Shown here: piece after piece, positions 52,806 through 61,338 of the stretch
Numbering within the stretch: the stretch's first letter is position 1
Layout: the number at the start of each line of letters is the position of its first letter
Virus record (IMG/VR): IMGVR_UViG_3300028883_000033
Coordinates: 62,001-126,000 of that record
From: a virus
Strand: one strand, 5' to 3'
DNA: 64,000 bases
The notes under the pieces: model-generated
Databases searched by the model: none
Seen by the model: the letters and a program-made list of their open reading frames with translations, nothing else
Told to the model about the DNA's origin: nothing
Program-made: the position numbers and the translations under genes

Positions 52806-54675
52806 TTGTTTGTAGCCACTCTTTTCTGGCATCGGAATCGTTGCTAAACAACAACTTCAACGTATCTTGCATTTTACCATCATCGGTAATTGGTATCAAG
52901 GTATTAGTTTCGCCTGAAAGAATCATCTCCCAGTCTTTCTGGACCATACTGCCAAGACCCTTATAGTAGCTTATCGACCAGCCCTTGTGTTTAGATTTTG
53001 CTTGTTCGAATTCATTCCGTGTTGGGAAGTGAATCCTTTTATCTCCTTTCACTGCACATACGTTTGGTGCTACCAACCGATAGACGAAAGGATCGTAGTT
53101 GGGGTCGAATAGTTCAGGCCAATACGTGTAGAATAGATTAACAAGAAGGGTAAAGATATCACCACCGTCTACATCAGCATCTGTGGCGATGACGACCCGC
53201 CCATAGTTCAACTCACTCCTCAATGCTCGCTGGCCAGGAACCAAACCAATGGCAGTAATCAGGTCAGTAACCTTACCCATCTTCAATAGCTGTGCTACAG
53301 TAGACCCATATACGTTATTAATCTTACCTGTTAAAGGGTAGGATGCGTGTATCCTAGGATCTCTCGCTTGGGTAATCATACTGGCCGCAGAAAGCCCTTC
53401 CGTAACCAACAATTGAGTTTCCCACCGGTTCTTGCTTGTAGCATCAATCAAACCTGGAACTTTTTTCTTGAGGTTCTTTTGGTGTTCTTTAACGGCTTTC
53501 TTGTTGGCGTTAGCGTGGTACCGAACCATCGCCCGTTCGAGAACGGTTGATAGCCAGTCCTTATTCTTGCGCATAAAGGATGCCCACTGAGCATCAATCA
53601 TGTCACTAACTTCTTTGCGTAAGTTAGGACCCGTTAGTCGCGTTTTCGATTGTGCGTCGTATTGAGGGTCCGACAACCGAAGATTTCCGATGACCAGTAA
53701 GTGGTTACGGACATCGTTCTTGGTAACTTCGCATTTTGCTTTTTTTGCTTCTCTTGAGAGCTGGTTGATTGTTCTGTCGTAGAACGCATTAAGAAATTGC
53801 GTGTTACATAATCCACCATCGAAGAGAAGCGAGCTGTTAACCCACGAATATACTTGTTCATCCAATCCCTCGTTTACGTCGAACACGACGTAGAATTCCA
53901 TTCCATCTGCTTCGAACTTGAAATAGTCCTTTGAAATCTTTTTGATAATTTCCTCGAAGCCCTTTCGGTACTTATATCGTTTGCCGTTGTATTCGGCTGT
54001 AACGCCTGGGTTGGTTAGAGCGATTTCGATCGCCCTATTTTCCATCAACTGCTCTGGTAGTGTAATATCGTCAAATACCTCAGGGTCGAGCTGAAACTCG
54101 ATCGTGGTACCAGACTTTGCGCTTCCTTTGCGAATTGAGGGCTTGGTGACGTGATTCGCTCCGTTGCTAAACGTTTGGCGGTACCGCTTATTGTCGCGAT
54201 GAATGTCAATCTTGAATTCAGTGCTACAGAAATTAACACAAGCGGATCCGACGCCATTCTGACCAATAACTCCAGCCTCTTTATCATCGTCAAAGTTGCG
54301 GCCAGAACGCAATTGACCAAATACTACTTCTGGTGTGTGTGGTCCAGTTTCGTGCTTGCTAATTGGAACACCTCGACCATTGTCAGAAATTGTGTACATC
54401 CCAAGAACTGGATGAGCATCGATCGTAATGTGTTTGCCAGCTAGAGACGTCTGAGCGAATTCATCCAAGCAGTTATCAATGATTTCGCCGACCGCTTTAT
54501 ACACGGCAGGAATGAATGTGATGTTTTGAACAGAAAACGTGTTGTTGAGAAACGACGGGACGGAGTAAGTCGTCTCTTTCATATTCCCAAGATAAATTTG
54601 TGTCCGCAATCTGACGTGATCGCGATCCGACAACACCTTAATGTCGTCTGCGGTATAGTTATTTTTGCGAGCCAT
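52792..54675 (-). CDS. 39: Type II topoisomerase ATPase subunit (gp39/60-like)
   Basis: This single 627-residue protein combines the GHKL ATPase (GEIIDNCLDEFA, ISDNGRGVPIS, GQNGVGSACVN), the transducer, and the TOPRIM domain (LLVTEGLSAASM and VIATDADVDGGDI, with the DxD metal site). In T4 itself this polypeptide is split into gp39 and gp60; here it is whole, as in most relatives. It partners the gp52-like subunit downstream. It begins three bases after the SprT-like gene stop. Confidence 0.94.
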   Translation of the reverse strand: MARKNNYTADDIKVLSDRDHVRLRTQIYLGNMKETTYSVPSFLNNTFSVQNITFIPAVYKAVGEIIDNCLDEFAQTSLAGKHITIDAHPVLGMYTISDNGRGVPISKHETGPHTPEVVFGQLRSGRNFDDDKEAGVIGQNGVGSACVNFCSTEFKIDIHRDNKRYRQTFSNGANHVTKPSIRKGSAKSGTTIEFQLDPEVFDDITLPEQLMENRAIEIALTNPGVTAEYNGKRYKYRKGFEEIIKKISKDYFKFEADGMEFYVVFDVNEGLDEQVYSWVNSSLLFDGGLCNTQFLNAFYDRTINQLSREAKKAKCEVTKNDVRNHLLVIGNLRLSDPQYDAQSKTRLTGPNLRKEVSDMIDAQWASFMRKNKDWLSTVLERAMVRYHANANKKAVKEHQKNLKKKVPGLIDATSKNRWETQLLVTEGLSAASMITQARDPRIHASYPLTGKINNVYGSTVAQLLKMGKVTDLITAIGLVPGQRALRSELNYGRVVIATDADVDGGDIFTLLVNLFYTYWPELFDPNYDPFVYRLVAPNVCAVKGDKRIHFPTRNEFEQAKSKHKGWSISYYKGLGSMVQKDWEMILSGETNTLIPITDDGKMQDTLKLLFSNDSDARKEWLQTNEEN

Positions 54676-54678
54676 GTA

Positions 54679-55101
54679 TTAGTCGTCTATGTATTCTGAT
54701 AATGGTAGGTTTAGTTCACGCTTTATTAGTGGTGCCCATTCATAAAAATTTTGTCCGTGTGACATTCTTCGGTGATACACCCATTCATATTGATGAACCA
54801 TCTCATGAACCAAGACGGTAATAAACTGTTTTCGATCTTCCAACTGTCGCCGGACACCCATGATAACATCATCAGTTCGAAGGACTGGCGATGTCCATCC
54901 GTATGAACCATCACGAAAGTTTCTGCACACAATATCTTTCGGTGGGTAGAGTATACCTCTGAAAACTGCGTGGTTCAACTGATACCACCAATGCAGTACG
55001 AACGTAGGGGTGACGTCGAGAAGTTCTTCCCCCCGTTTCTTGAGGTGTGATTTAATGCGTTTCCTGGCCGCTATTGTTTTTGTTGTGGCCTCGTTCGTCA
55101 C
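54679..55101 (-). CDS. SprT-like zinc metalloprotease
   Basis: This 140-residue protein has VLVHEMVHQYEWVYH, the HExxH zinc site (His99, Glu100, His103), and HGQNFYEWA (His115) as third ligand. HAVFRGILYPP matches the start of the SprT/Spartan fold. Cellular relatives cut proteins cross-linked to DNA. Lying between primase and topoisomerase, it could clear topoisomerase-DNA adducts, which is an inference. The start overlaps the primase stop. Confidence 0.85.
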   Translation of the reverse strand: MTNEATTKTIAARKRIKSHLKKRGEELLDVTPTFVLHWWYQLNHAVFRGILYPPKDIVCRNFRDGSYGWTSPVLRTDDVIMGVRRQLEDRKQFITVLVHEMVHQYEWVYHRRMSHGQNFYEWAPLIKRELNLPLSEYIDD

Positions 55102-56126
55102 TCTTTGCAGTATATCCTAGCGTTCAGCTCAGCCTCAAACCCCGAAGCTGTGTGTTGAGCAAGTGTCTGCATTACATACAACTTGCCATACTTTTGGACT
55201 GCCGCGCTAACATCTTTACAATCACCGAAGTCTGGTGTGCTTATACTCCAGCCGGCATCGATAGCCTGTTTCGCTGCACGGAATCCATCTCCGAATTGGT
55301 CTGGGATGTACACTTTCTTGCGCCTGGAACGATTTAACCATTTGATTTTCGTAGAAGAAAATTCGTTTCCGAATATTGCAACTCCATCTATAACGAAAGC
55401 ATCAAACCAGCCCTCTACTATGTATAGGGGGAGGTCATTATTTTCAAAAAGTTTGTCAAACCCATAAATGACGCGATCTCGACTAACTGCCGGACTTTCG
55501 TACTTTTTCAGTGCTTTTCCAGTTAAATCTCGACCAGTGTAAAAGATCACCTTATTGTCTTTGTAAATTGGGATAATTACACGTCCAAACCATTTCTTTA
55601 AGTGTGGGATGTCTGTCTTTTTGGACAGCATAAAGGGGTAACTGCTGGGATCTATCTCCCGGTCTTCGAGGTAGTATCGAGCAATCATCGCCCACTTATC
55701 ATCTTCGGTGGCTTCAGTAAGTGGGTAAAATGTATCAGGAAGTGGGACTTCCATGGGCTCGATTGACGTTTGGACTTCGCTAGCTTTTGCCGGTACAACT
55801 CCACTATCACGGTTCTTTAGCGCAGACCACAGCACTTGTTGCCATTCATCTTCGGGAATATTGAAATCCGCCATCACCTGCTGCATGTTGTTTGACATCA
55901 ACGGCTGCCCTTCTCGTCCTATGTGATTAGGATCATAAACAGCTTTGAGGGGGCAGTTGAAACAGTGGAATGCGACTTTATCGCCATCAAACTTGAATGC
56001 TGCTCGAGGGCCTTTCTTTCCATGATCGCAAGCAGTATGGAGCACAGGATACCATCCAGTGCCTGAAGGCATAGACGGTAGATGAACATATTGGCGAATT
56101 AGTTGTTCTAGGGTTACAGAGTCCAT
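55098..56126 (-). CDS. 61: DNA primase, gp61-like
   Basis: This 342-residue protein matches T4 gp61 (342). A zinc ribbon at about 30-60 has HTACDHG and FHCFNC. The TOPRIM-like core carries IVEGWFDAFVIDG and an acidic FGDCKD segment. YTGRDLTGKALKKYESP matches the basic RNA-polymerase part. It makes short primers with the gp41-like helicase. No gene lies in the 133 bases upstream, which may hold an early promoter. Confidence 0.9.
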   Translation of the reverse strand: MDSVTLEQLIRQYVHLPSMPSGTGWYPVLHTACDHGKKGPRAAFKFDGDKVAFHCFNCPLKAVYDPNHIGREGQPLMSNNMQQVMADFNIPEDEWQQVLWSALKNRDSGVVPAKASEVQTSIEPMEVPLPDTFYPLTEATEDDKWAMIARYYLEDREIDPSSYPFMLSKKTDIPHLKKWFGRVIIPIYKDNKVIFYTGRDLTGKALKKYESPAVSRDRVIYGFDKLFENNDLPLYIVEGWFDAFVIDGVAIFGNEFSSTKIKWLNRSRRKKVYIPDQFGDGFRAAKQAIDAGWSISTPDFGDCKDVSAAVQKYGKLYVMQTLAQHTASGFEAELNARIYCKE

Positions 56127-56259
56127 CCGGTAATTATACCGAACGCAGAAAAGACAATCAACTCACTCCCAACTATCATCCATAAACCGGTAAATCCACA
56201 TATAACGATTTTTTGTACCCTTCATTTAGTACAATGTTTTTATTATTTGCATTTATCTA

Positions 56260-56607
56260 TCAACTTGGCCAATTGACGTCGGTTGAAGGGTCGTAAGCCT
56301 CGACCTGTGCAATTGGTACAGTCTGTACCTGATTGATCTTGTTTTTTGCATAAAGGTAAATGTCTTTTACCAGTGTGCCAGTTGCTGTTGGCGTAAATAA
56401 CGGAAAGATCATTTTCAACATCTTCACCTCCTCAAAGGTATCTACGTCTGGTAATACTGCTTGAATGCGTGTTAACGCATTAACCTTTATCTCTAATTTC
56501 TTTTCAGCACGGATACTTTCTTCCATGTCCGCTGCTATTTGAGCTAACTCCTCTGCTGTTTCTTCTACGAGTGTACTAGAGCCATCTTCATTAATTATTT
56601 GTTTCAT
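56260..56607 (-). CDS. Small protein downstream of minus-strand fibre (115 aa)
   Basis: AGGAGAATATGGT precedes the ATG, eleven bases after the fibre stop. The protein is helical, with a charged first half (EETAEELAQIAADMEESIRA) and a hydrophobic middle (VKMLKMIFPLFTPTATGTL). It has the size and place of a fibre assembly chaperone, but no recognised family. The terminal region is Pro/Asp/Trp-containing. Confidence 0.5.
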   Translation of the reverse strand: MKQIINEDGSSTLVEETAEELAQIAADMEESIRAEKKLEIKVNALTRIQAVLPDVDTFEEVKMLKMIFPLFTPTATGTLVKDIYLYAKNKINQVQTVPIAQVEAYDPSTDVNWPS

Positions 56608-56618
56608 ACCATATTCTC

Positions 56619-59600
56619 CTATATTCCTGCTGTTTTAATGCCATATAAATAGTAATTTCCACTCACAAAATTGCCGCTACTCCATAGTAATTGGCAACCA
56701 TCAACCTTACCATTTTGTGGTGAAGCTATACGTTTTCCCCACATATGGGTAGCTGCTTGGGCGCTATTGAAGGCGGTCTCGTAAGAACTATACGACCACC
56801 ATGTTGATGATATACCATTTACATCAGCAGCATGGCAATGTATAACCGCATTGGTTCTGTCACCTGTATCTGTGCCTGCCCCAGTAGTTATCTGGAACGC
56901 GGTCTGGTTTGTGGAGTAAGTTGGTGCTGTCGCTACACTCTGTTCAGTATAGTCGTAAGTGGAAAGTGTTTTCACAGTACCGTTCTCTCGCGTTCTTAAC
57001 AGCAACTTAGCATTATTGGATGATGGGTGTGCATTGATTATTACGATCTTTAGCTCTGTGTAATCAGATGGGAAGGGGATAGTAATTGAAGATACTGCTC
57101 CTATCGCACCACTAGATATTACCTCCCATGCACCACCGCCACCAGATGATACTGCATCATCAACATATTTCTTATTAGGGATGTCGTCATCATCAGTAAC
57201 AAGTGTTTCATAGTCAGTTGTACCTGAAACATTTAATGTTCCATTATCCTCAATTATTAACGCTGTAGTTAAACTGCTACTAGTTTTAAAATGCAACTGT
57301 CCTTGAGTAGAACTTGCACCACGATAACTTGTGATTTCTGCCATAGAGTTGCCAGCAAGATCACGGAAGCGAATTGCAGCTTTATCAGAACTGTTTGCAT
57401 TGTTAGCACCATAAAGGTCTAACTCTCTTGCAGGACTTGCAATAGCACCTATAGCACACCTACTAGCAACGGCTATTTGCTGCGAACTATTAATTACTAA
57501 TGCTTCGGTTTTAGTACCTGTTCCAGTATAGAAGGTTGCATTGCCAGCCGATTCATCCCACTTAAAGAAGACATCAGCACCATTTCTCAACAGTAGATCG
57601 CCACCATTAGTGTGTGATGCACCATACGCAACCATATTCGCACCAGCTGCAGAACCACTTCCACCTGACAGTACTATTGCCGCATCACCATCTCTATGTA
57701 CTATAGAAAAGGTTCCACCATTACCAACATCCAATATGCTACCAGATAACTCAAACATAGGAGTCTTAGCAGCAGTACCAGTAGATATAGTTAAGGAGCC
57801 AGCTGACTCATCCCATTCAAAGAAAGGATTGTTGTTAGCTTGCAGTATGACATCATTCGCCAGCGTAGCGTGGGTGCTACCATACATGATAAGGCTTGAT
57901 GAGTTTGCTGAACTTCCTCCACTTCGAATAGTAAGAGACCCATCATTGACATACTTGTTGATGACAGTTCCACTTGCAGCGGTTAGCCCACCGACCGAGA
58001 TAATGTTATCAACAACCTGTATCATTTCAAAAGTAGCATTATCATCTATACCAATTGAAGTGAATGTTCCTGTTGATAACGAAGTGGTTACCAAATCAGG
58101 ATTAACTCTCAACCCAGCAGTTGAATTTTGCAATAATGTGCTATCAGTTTTAATATACAACTTAGCGTCTGTTCCGGTACTTGATGCGGAACCGTTTTCA
58201 GTTAATATCAAACCACCATTAGTTGCATCATATAAATCAATTCCAATCTCATCGCTCGGAAGTTCTTTAATACCGGCGCCAAGATTTGCGTTGATCGTCT
58301 CGCCGCTAATTTCTAAACCAACACCTGCTGTGATTGTACCAGGACCAGAAATAATTACCCATACGTCAGTATCATTGTGATACAAGTACGACTGACCGAA
58401 ATGAGAACAATCAGAGTTGTTACATAATACTGTAATACCGTCACGGATTTCTGGTTCCGCTGTACCGCCTGTAGAAACAACAGTTGCCTCTTCGACAGTA
58501 ACAGTTGCACCTGAAACGTTGGAAATAGTATACACACCGTTGCCAGCAGAACCACCAGCATATGTGAAAGTATTACCGACTTTCATCGAACGTGACTGAT
58601 CTGCAGCCATCGTAAAGTTGCTCGATGCATCGACAGAAGTTACAGCAAATGTAACTCCACCGGCACGACCGTGTGGGAAATCCCAGTTTGCAATCTGTCT
58701 TGGATCAGCACTAGTAGCACCAACGTAAACAGCAATGTCATCTTTGACCATACCAGAAGGAAGGGTTCCTTCGTTGTCTACAGATGCAACGTTGAACCCA
58801 ACGCCAATGCGTGTTTCGACGCCATCAATGTTACCATCAACTTCCCAGTGATAACCACCAGCACCGTCTGATGTCCAGTGAACCATGTCATATTCATTAA
58901 CTGATACACCACCAGTCCATGTTTGTGAATATGTACCACCATAAGCAATGTACATACCAGAAACGATAGGAGTTGATGGTTCTGATGAAACGATATCAAC
59001 TAAATCAGGCTGTGCAACAGGATCTTGCCATACCACACTACTTGAAACTAATGCATCAACATATGCTTTTGACGTTGCAGATGTAGCTCCTGAAGGAGTT
59101 GTAGGAAGACCGCTTACTTCACCACCACCTGTAAAGATCAAATTTGCGGCTGAATTCATAGTATCGCCAGCCTTCTCGACCCATACGTCACCAGCACCAC
59201 CTGCTTCTAACCCAGCGAGTTTTGTTTCCTCGGCAGATGTATATGATGCTGTAGTGTTTTGAAGAATCGTTGAGAATGCTTGGATTGTAGATCCGATATC
59301 AGCATCTTTGAGAATTGTGGCATCAGCTGGCTCGTAGTTGCTTGCAGCCGCTGCAATACCATTATCCACATATTGTTTGGTTGCAGCATCGTTGTTTGAT
59401 GCGGGGGCGGCAAGACCTGTGATTGATTCGCCGTTCATATTGAAACCGACCTGAACCTGGATTGGATTCGCGTCGGATGATGTCAGGTTATTTCCCGCTT
59501 GCAGTGAAAGAGTACCCTTCATTTGAATGATACCTGTTCCATCTGGCAAGAATTCAATATCTCCAGACCCTTGTGATTTTACCTGGATATTCTGATCATC

Positions 59601-59891
59601 ATCCGCAGATAGTACGATCGTTCCAGAACTCTCTTCGATAACCTTCTGGCCATTAACATATAACGATCCTGGGCCGATGAACACGTCCTGCCACATATGA
59701 GTAGCAGATCCTAGAGATCTGGTGTTATCAACATCAGGGATGATGTCCTGGCTTACCGCTGACAGATCCAACGCGTTGCTGATATCTGATATTGTTGTTT
59801 TGTAGGTAGTGCCGCCCTGGACTATTACAAGTTCTTCTGTTCCTGAAAGGGTACCGGCAGCCGGCAGCTCACTAATTTTTTTAGATGCCAT
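56619..59891 (-). CDS. Minus-strand tail fibre (1090 aa)
   Basis: MASKKISELPAAGTLSGTEE is a common start of tail-fibre proteins. The shaft includes AATKQYVDNG, ATSKAYVDAL and DDDIPNKKYVDD units, the last also present in the S74 fibre. A probable Trp-rich attachment region lies near residues 300-420. The C-terminal 170 residues form a different domain (ITIPFPSDYTELKIVIINAH, THMWGKRIASPQ) likely to be the receptor-binding head; there is no S74 chaperone. GSP does not occur, unlike the other structural proteins. AGGAACTTTCAC precedes the ATG. Confidence 0.8.
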   Translation of the reverse strand: MASKKISELPAAGTLSGTEELVIVQGGTTYKTTISDISNALDLSAVSQDIIPDVDNTRSLGSATHMWQDVFIGPGSLYVNGQKVIEESSGTIVLSADDDQNIQVKSQGSGDIEFLPDGTGIIQMKGTLSLQAGNNLTSSDANPIQVQVGFNMNGESITGLAAPASNNDAATKQYVDNGIAAAASNYEPADATILKDADIGSTIQAFSTILQNTTASYTSAEETKLAGLEAGGAGDVWVEKAGDTMNSAANLIFTGGGEVSGLPTTPSGATSATSKAYVDALVSSSVVWQDPVAQPDLVDIVSSEPSTPIVSGMYIAYGGTYSQTWTGGVSVNEYDMVHWTSDGAGGYHWEVDGNIDGVETRIGVGFNVASVDNEGTLPSGMVKDDIAVYVGATSADPRQIANWDFPHGRAGGVTFAVTSVDASSNFTMAADQSRSMKVGNTFTYAGGSAGNGVYTISNVSGATVTVEEATVVSTGGTAEPEIRDGITVLCNNSDCSHFGQSYLYHNDTDVWVIISGPGTITAGVGLEISGETINANLGAGIKELPSDEIGIDLYDATNGGLILTENGSASSTGTDAKLYIKTDSTLLQNSTAGLRVNPDLVTTSLSTGTFTSIGIDDNATFEMIQVVDNIISVGGLTAASGTVINKYVNDGSLTIRSGGSSANSSSLIMYGSTHATLANDVILQANNNPFFEWDESAGSLTISTGTAAKTPMFELSGSILDVGNGGTFSIVHRDGDAAIVLSGGSGSAAGANMVAYGASHTNGGDLLLRNGADVFFKWDESAGNATFYTGTGTKTEALVINSSQQIAVASRCAIGAIASPARELDLYGANNANSSDKAAIRFRDLAGNSMAEITSYRGASSTQGQLHFKTSSSLTTALIIEDNGTLNVSGTTDYETLVTDDDDIPNKKYVDDAVSSGGGGAWEVISSGAIGAVSSITIPFPSDYTELKIVIINAHPSSNNAKLLLRTRENGTVKTLSTYDYTEQSVATAPTYSTNQTAFQITTGAGTDTGDRTNAVIHCHAADVNGISSTWWSYSSYETAFNSAQAATHMWGKRIASPQNGKVDGCQLLWSSGNFVSGNYYLYGIKTAGI

Positions 59892-59906
59892 GTGAAAGTT
59901 CCTGAA

Positions 59907-60011
59907 TTAATAGATTAAAAGATCACCGGATTCTGTCGTTAACATGAAACCGTCTTCGGTTAGCAGAATGAGCTCACCGTATCCCTGCTTATATTGAAAA
60001 ATTAAAAACAT
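59907..60011 (-). CDS. 34-residue DG-repeat peptide
   Basis: Found by reading the gap upstream of the fibre gene. TTTGGAGCATTTATA precedes the ATG, and a late promoter lies 30 bases further up. The peptide reads GELILLTEDGFMLTTESGDL, two copies of a (L/M)LTEDG-like turn seen in many short phage fibre-associated peptides. It is probably a fibre or baseplate accessory. It is too short for a family call. Confidence 0.55.
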   Translation of the reverse strand: MFLIFQYKQGYGELILLTEDGFMLTTESGDLLIY

Positions 60012-60040
60012 TATAAATGCTCCAAACGAATAGTTTAGGG

Positions 60041-60048
60041 TATTTATT
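60041..60048 (-). promoter_or_regulatory. T4-type late promoter AATAAATA
   Basis: Minus-strand AATAAATA, 30 bases before the 34-residue gene and 150 bases before the 1090-residue fibre, which would be co-transcribed from it. Confidence 0.6.
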
Positions 60049-60141
60049 GTATGTTAAATTGTGGTCGGTAATATACGTTAAACGCGTGTTAAATCTCGTA
60101 AAATACTGCTGCTACTTGAACTTGTGCGGCACTTAGCACAA

Positions 60142-60807
60142 TTATACCTTTCTGCTGCTGCTTTTTTTCTTAGCAACTCGTTTTTTGCGTGGTGTTTTTG
60201 GTTTGTGATCGACGCCTTCAGCAGCTGCTTTTTCTTCAGCTTCCTGTTCCGCTATCATGATCTCAACCATATTAACAAGCCTTTCGCGGATTTCTGGGGG
60301 ATGCATATAAACATCCGCTCCAGCAATCACCCTATCAACTTCCTCTTCGGAAAGGAATGGGATGTACATTCGATGCATAAAATCACGCGACCATGTTGTT
60401 GCAGATTCAAGTGCAGCGATTTGCTCATGTCCCTTTCCAAACACCCCACCGGAATAGTTGTGGATCATCATTGAACTATTGTCATGGACAATAAATTCAT
60501 CTGCAGCAAGGAAAATAAAAGTTCCCATCGACGACACCTCGCCTTCGATTGAGGCGATGACGTGAGCGTTGGACGACTTCATTGCGTTTATGATTTGAAT
60601 TCCGGCGTCCATATACCCACCAACGGTGTTCAAATGCATAAAAATTACATCATCAGGTCCAGCAGTTTGGATCCTGAAAACCATGTCCGTATACTTCAGA
60701 GCTTCTTCGATTAAACTGCTGACGTAGAAGTGGTGAACGGTTCGAACAATCTGTTGTTGCTTGTATGCGTAAGGTAAGTATTCCAGCTCGTCGTCTTTTT
60801 CTGCCAT
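60142..60807 (-). CDS. ClpP-like serine protease
   Basis: This 221-residue protein has the ClpP/crotonase-like fold: DVIFMHLNTVGGYMDAG is the strand and oxyanion helix, GEVSSMGTFIFLAA holds the nucleophile Ser93, and SSMMIHNYSGG holds His116. The C-terminus is a basic tail (KTPRKKRVAKKKSSSRK). No Clp ATPase is seen in the window. It may use the host ATPase or act alone on virion or host proteins. It lies four bases after the stop of the 46-residue membrane gene. Confidence 0.85.
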   Translation of the reverse strand: MAEKDDELEYLPYAYKQQQIVRTVHHFYVSSLIEEALKYTDMVFRIQTAGPDDVIFMHLNTVGGYMDAGIQIINAMKSSNAHVIASIEGEVSSMGTFIFLAADEFIVHDNSSMMIHNYSGGVFGKGHEQIAALESATTWSRDFMHRMYIPFLSEEEVDRVIAGADVYMHPPEIRERLVNMVEIMIAEQEAEEKAAAEGVDHKPKTPRKKRVAKKKSSSRKV

Positions 60808-60811
60808 GTGA

Positions 60812-60952
60812 TTATTCTTCTGTGTTGGTTTTGCCTGTGAAGGCTTTCCACTTATTTACGATCCAATCTTGTACCCATTTTGCATAGAAAGGTTGAGGGA
60901 AATTCCATCCAATAAAGGCGCCAACTGCAATCCAGAATAGTGTGTCTAACAT
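60812..60952 (-). CDS. Small single-span membrane protein (46 aa)
   Basis: The start at 60952 follows CAGGAGAATGATA; a longer frame has no ribosome site. LDTLFWIAVGAFIGWNFPQP is one membrane span followed by an amphipathic KWVQDWIVNKWKAF segment. A CATAAATA late promoter lies 30 bases upstream, just behind the tmRNA terminator. The function is unknown. Confidence 0.6.
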   Translation of the reverse strand: MLDTLFWIAVGAFIGWNFPQPFYAKWVQDWIVNKWKAFTGKTNTEE

Positions 60953-60981
60953 TATCATTCTCCTGTGTTGATTGTGTGTAT

Positions 60982-60989
60982 TATTTATG
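60982..60989 (-). promoter_or_regulatory. T4-type late promoter CATAAATA
   Basis: Minus-strand CATAAATA between the tmRNA terminator and the 46-residue gene; it restarts transcription toward the ClpP-like gene. Confidence 0.55.
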
Positions 60990-60992
60990 GAA

Positions 60993-61023
60993 AACAAAAG
61001 AGGCGCCGAAGCGCCTCTTTTTA
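60993..61023. terminator. Terminator of the tmRNA gene
   Basis: On the minus strand, AAAAGAGGCGC TTCG GCGCCTCTTTTG forms an eleven-pair UUCG hairpin followed by TTTTGTTTT. The plus strand also ends in T residues, so it could work in both directions. Confidence 0.85.
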
Positions 61024-61331
61024 CGGTTTGTTAACAAGGCCTATTTGCCCCGTACGCGACTGTTTCTTAGGCAGCCATTGCGTAGTCGTAGTAATCGTCG
61101 TTTGCGTTTACTTTAATTTGTGCTGATTACGTCAGTCACCTGTCGATCATCTCGTCTCATCTTCGCCCGCCCCGTCGAAACTGGTTCGGGCCCATCAAAA
61201 GTCCTCTCGGCGGTATAAGGAAATGAAATGCTCACATTTCCCCAGTGTCCGGAGCATCGGAGTAGGACTTTTGGTGGACCCGGCCGGCACTGCCCCGGCG
61301 TCCGCAACGTCTCCAACTTGAGTCATCAACG
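61024..61331 (-). ncRNA. ssrA: Permuted (two-piece) tmRNA
   Basis: Read on the minus strand, the acceptor part comes first: GCGGAC, a 5-pair T stem (GCCGG/CCGGC), then CGGGTCC ACCA ending at 61272. After a 78-base spacer the coding part starts at 61193 with GGGCCCG, which pairs with CGGGTCC to give a complete 7-pair acceptor stem with one G-U. It continues with TTTCGACGGGG (tmRNA D region) and, at 61105-61067, the reading frame ANDDYYDYAMAA plus TAA, preceded by TAAAC as resume signal. The spacer ends are complementary (61264-61272 with 61197-61205), so the precursor folds back. tmRNA rescues stalled ribosomes with SmpB and tags the products. The gene has its own late promoter and terminator. 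The T loop GGCAGTG departs from the usual UUCRANY. The outer limits are approximate. Confidence 0.88.
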
Positions 61332-61338
61332 ATAGTGT

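Noticed and set aside
57541-58380. 279-residue plus-strand frame opposite the minus-strand fibre
   Set aside because: Mirror of a Gly/Thr/Ser-rich gene. Composition is the expected antisense bias, with no ribosome site or promoter.
61113-61316. 67-residue open frame on the minus strand
   Set aside because: It runs through the tmRNA gene; acceptor, T arm and spacer explain the sequence, and there is no ribosome site.
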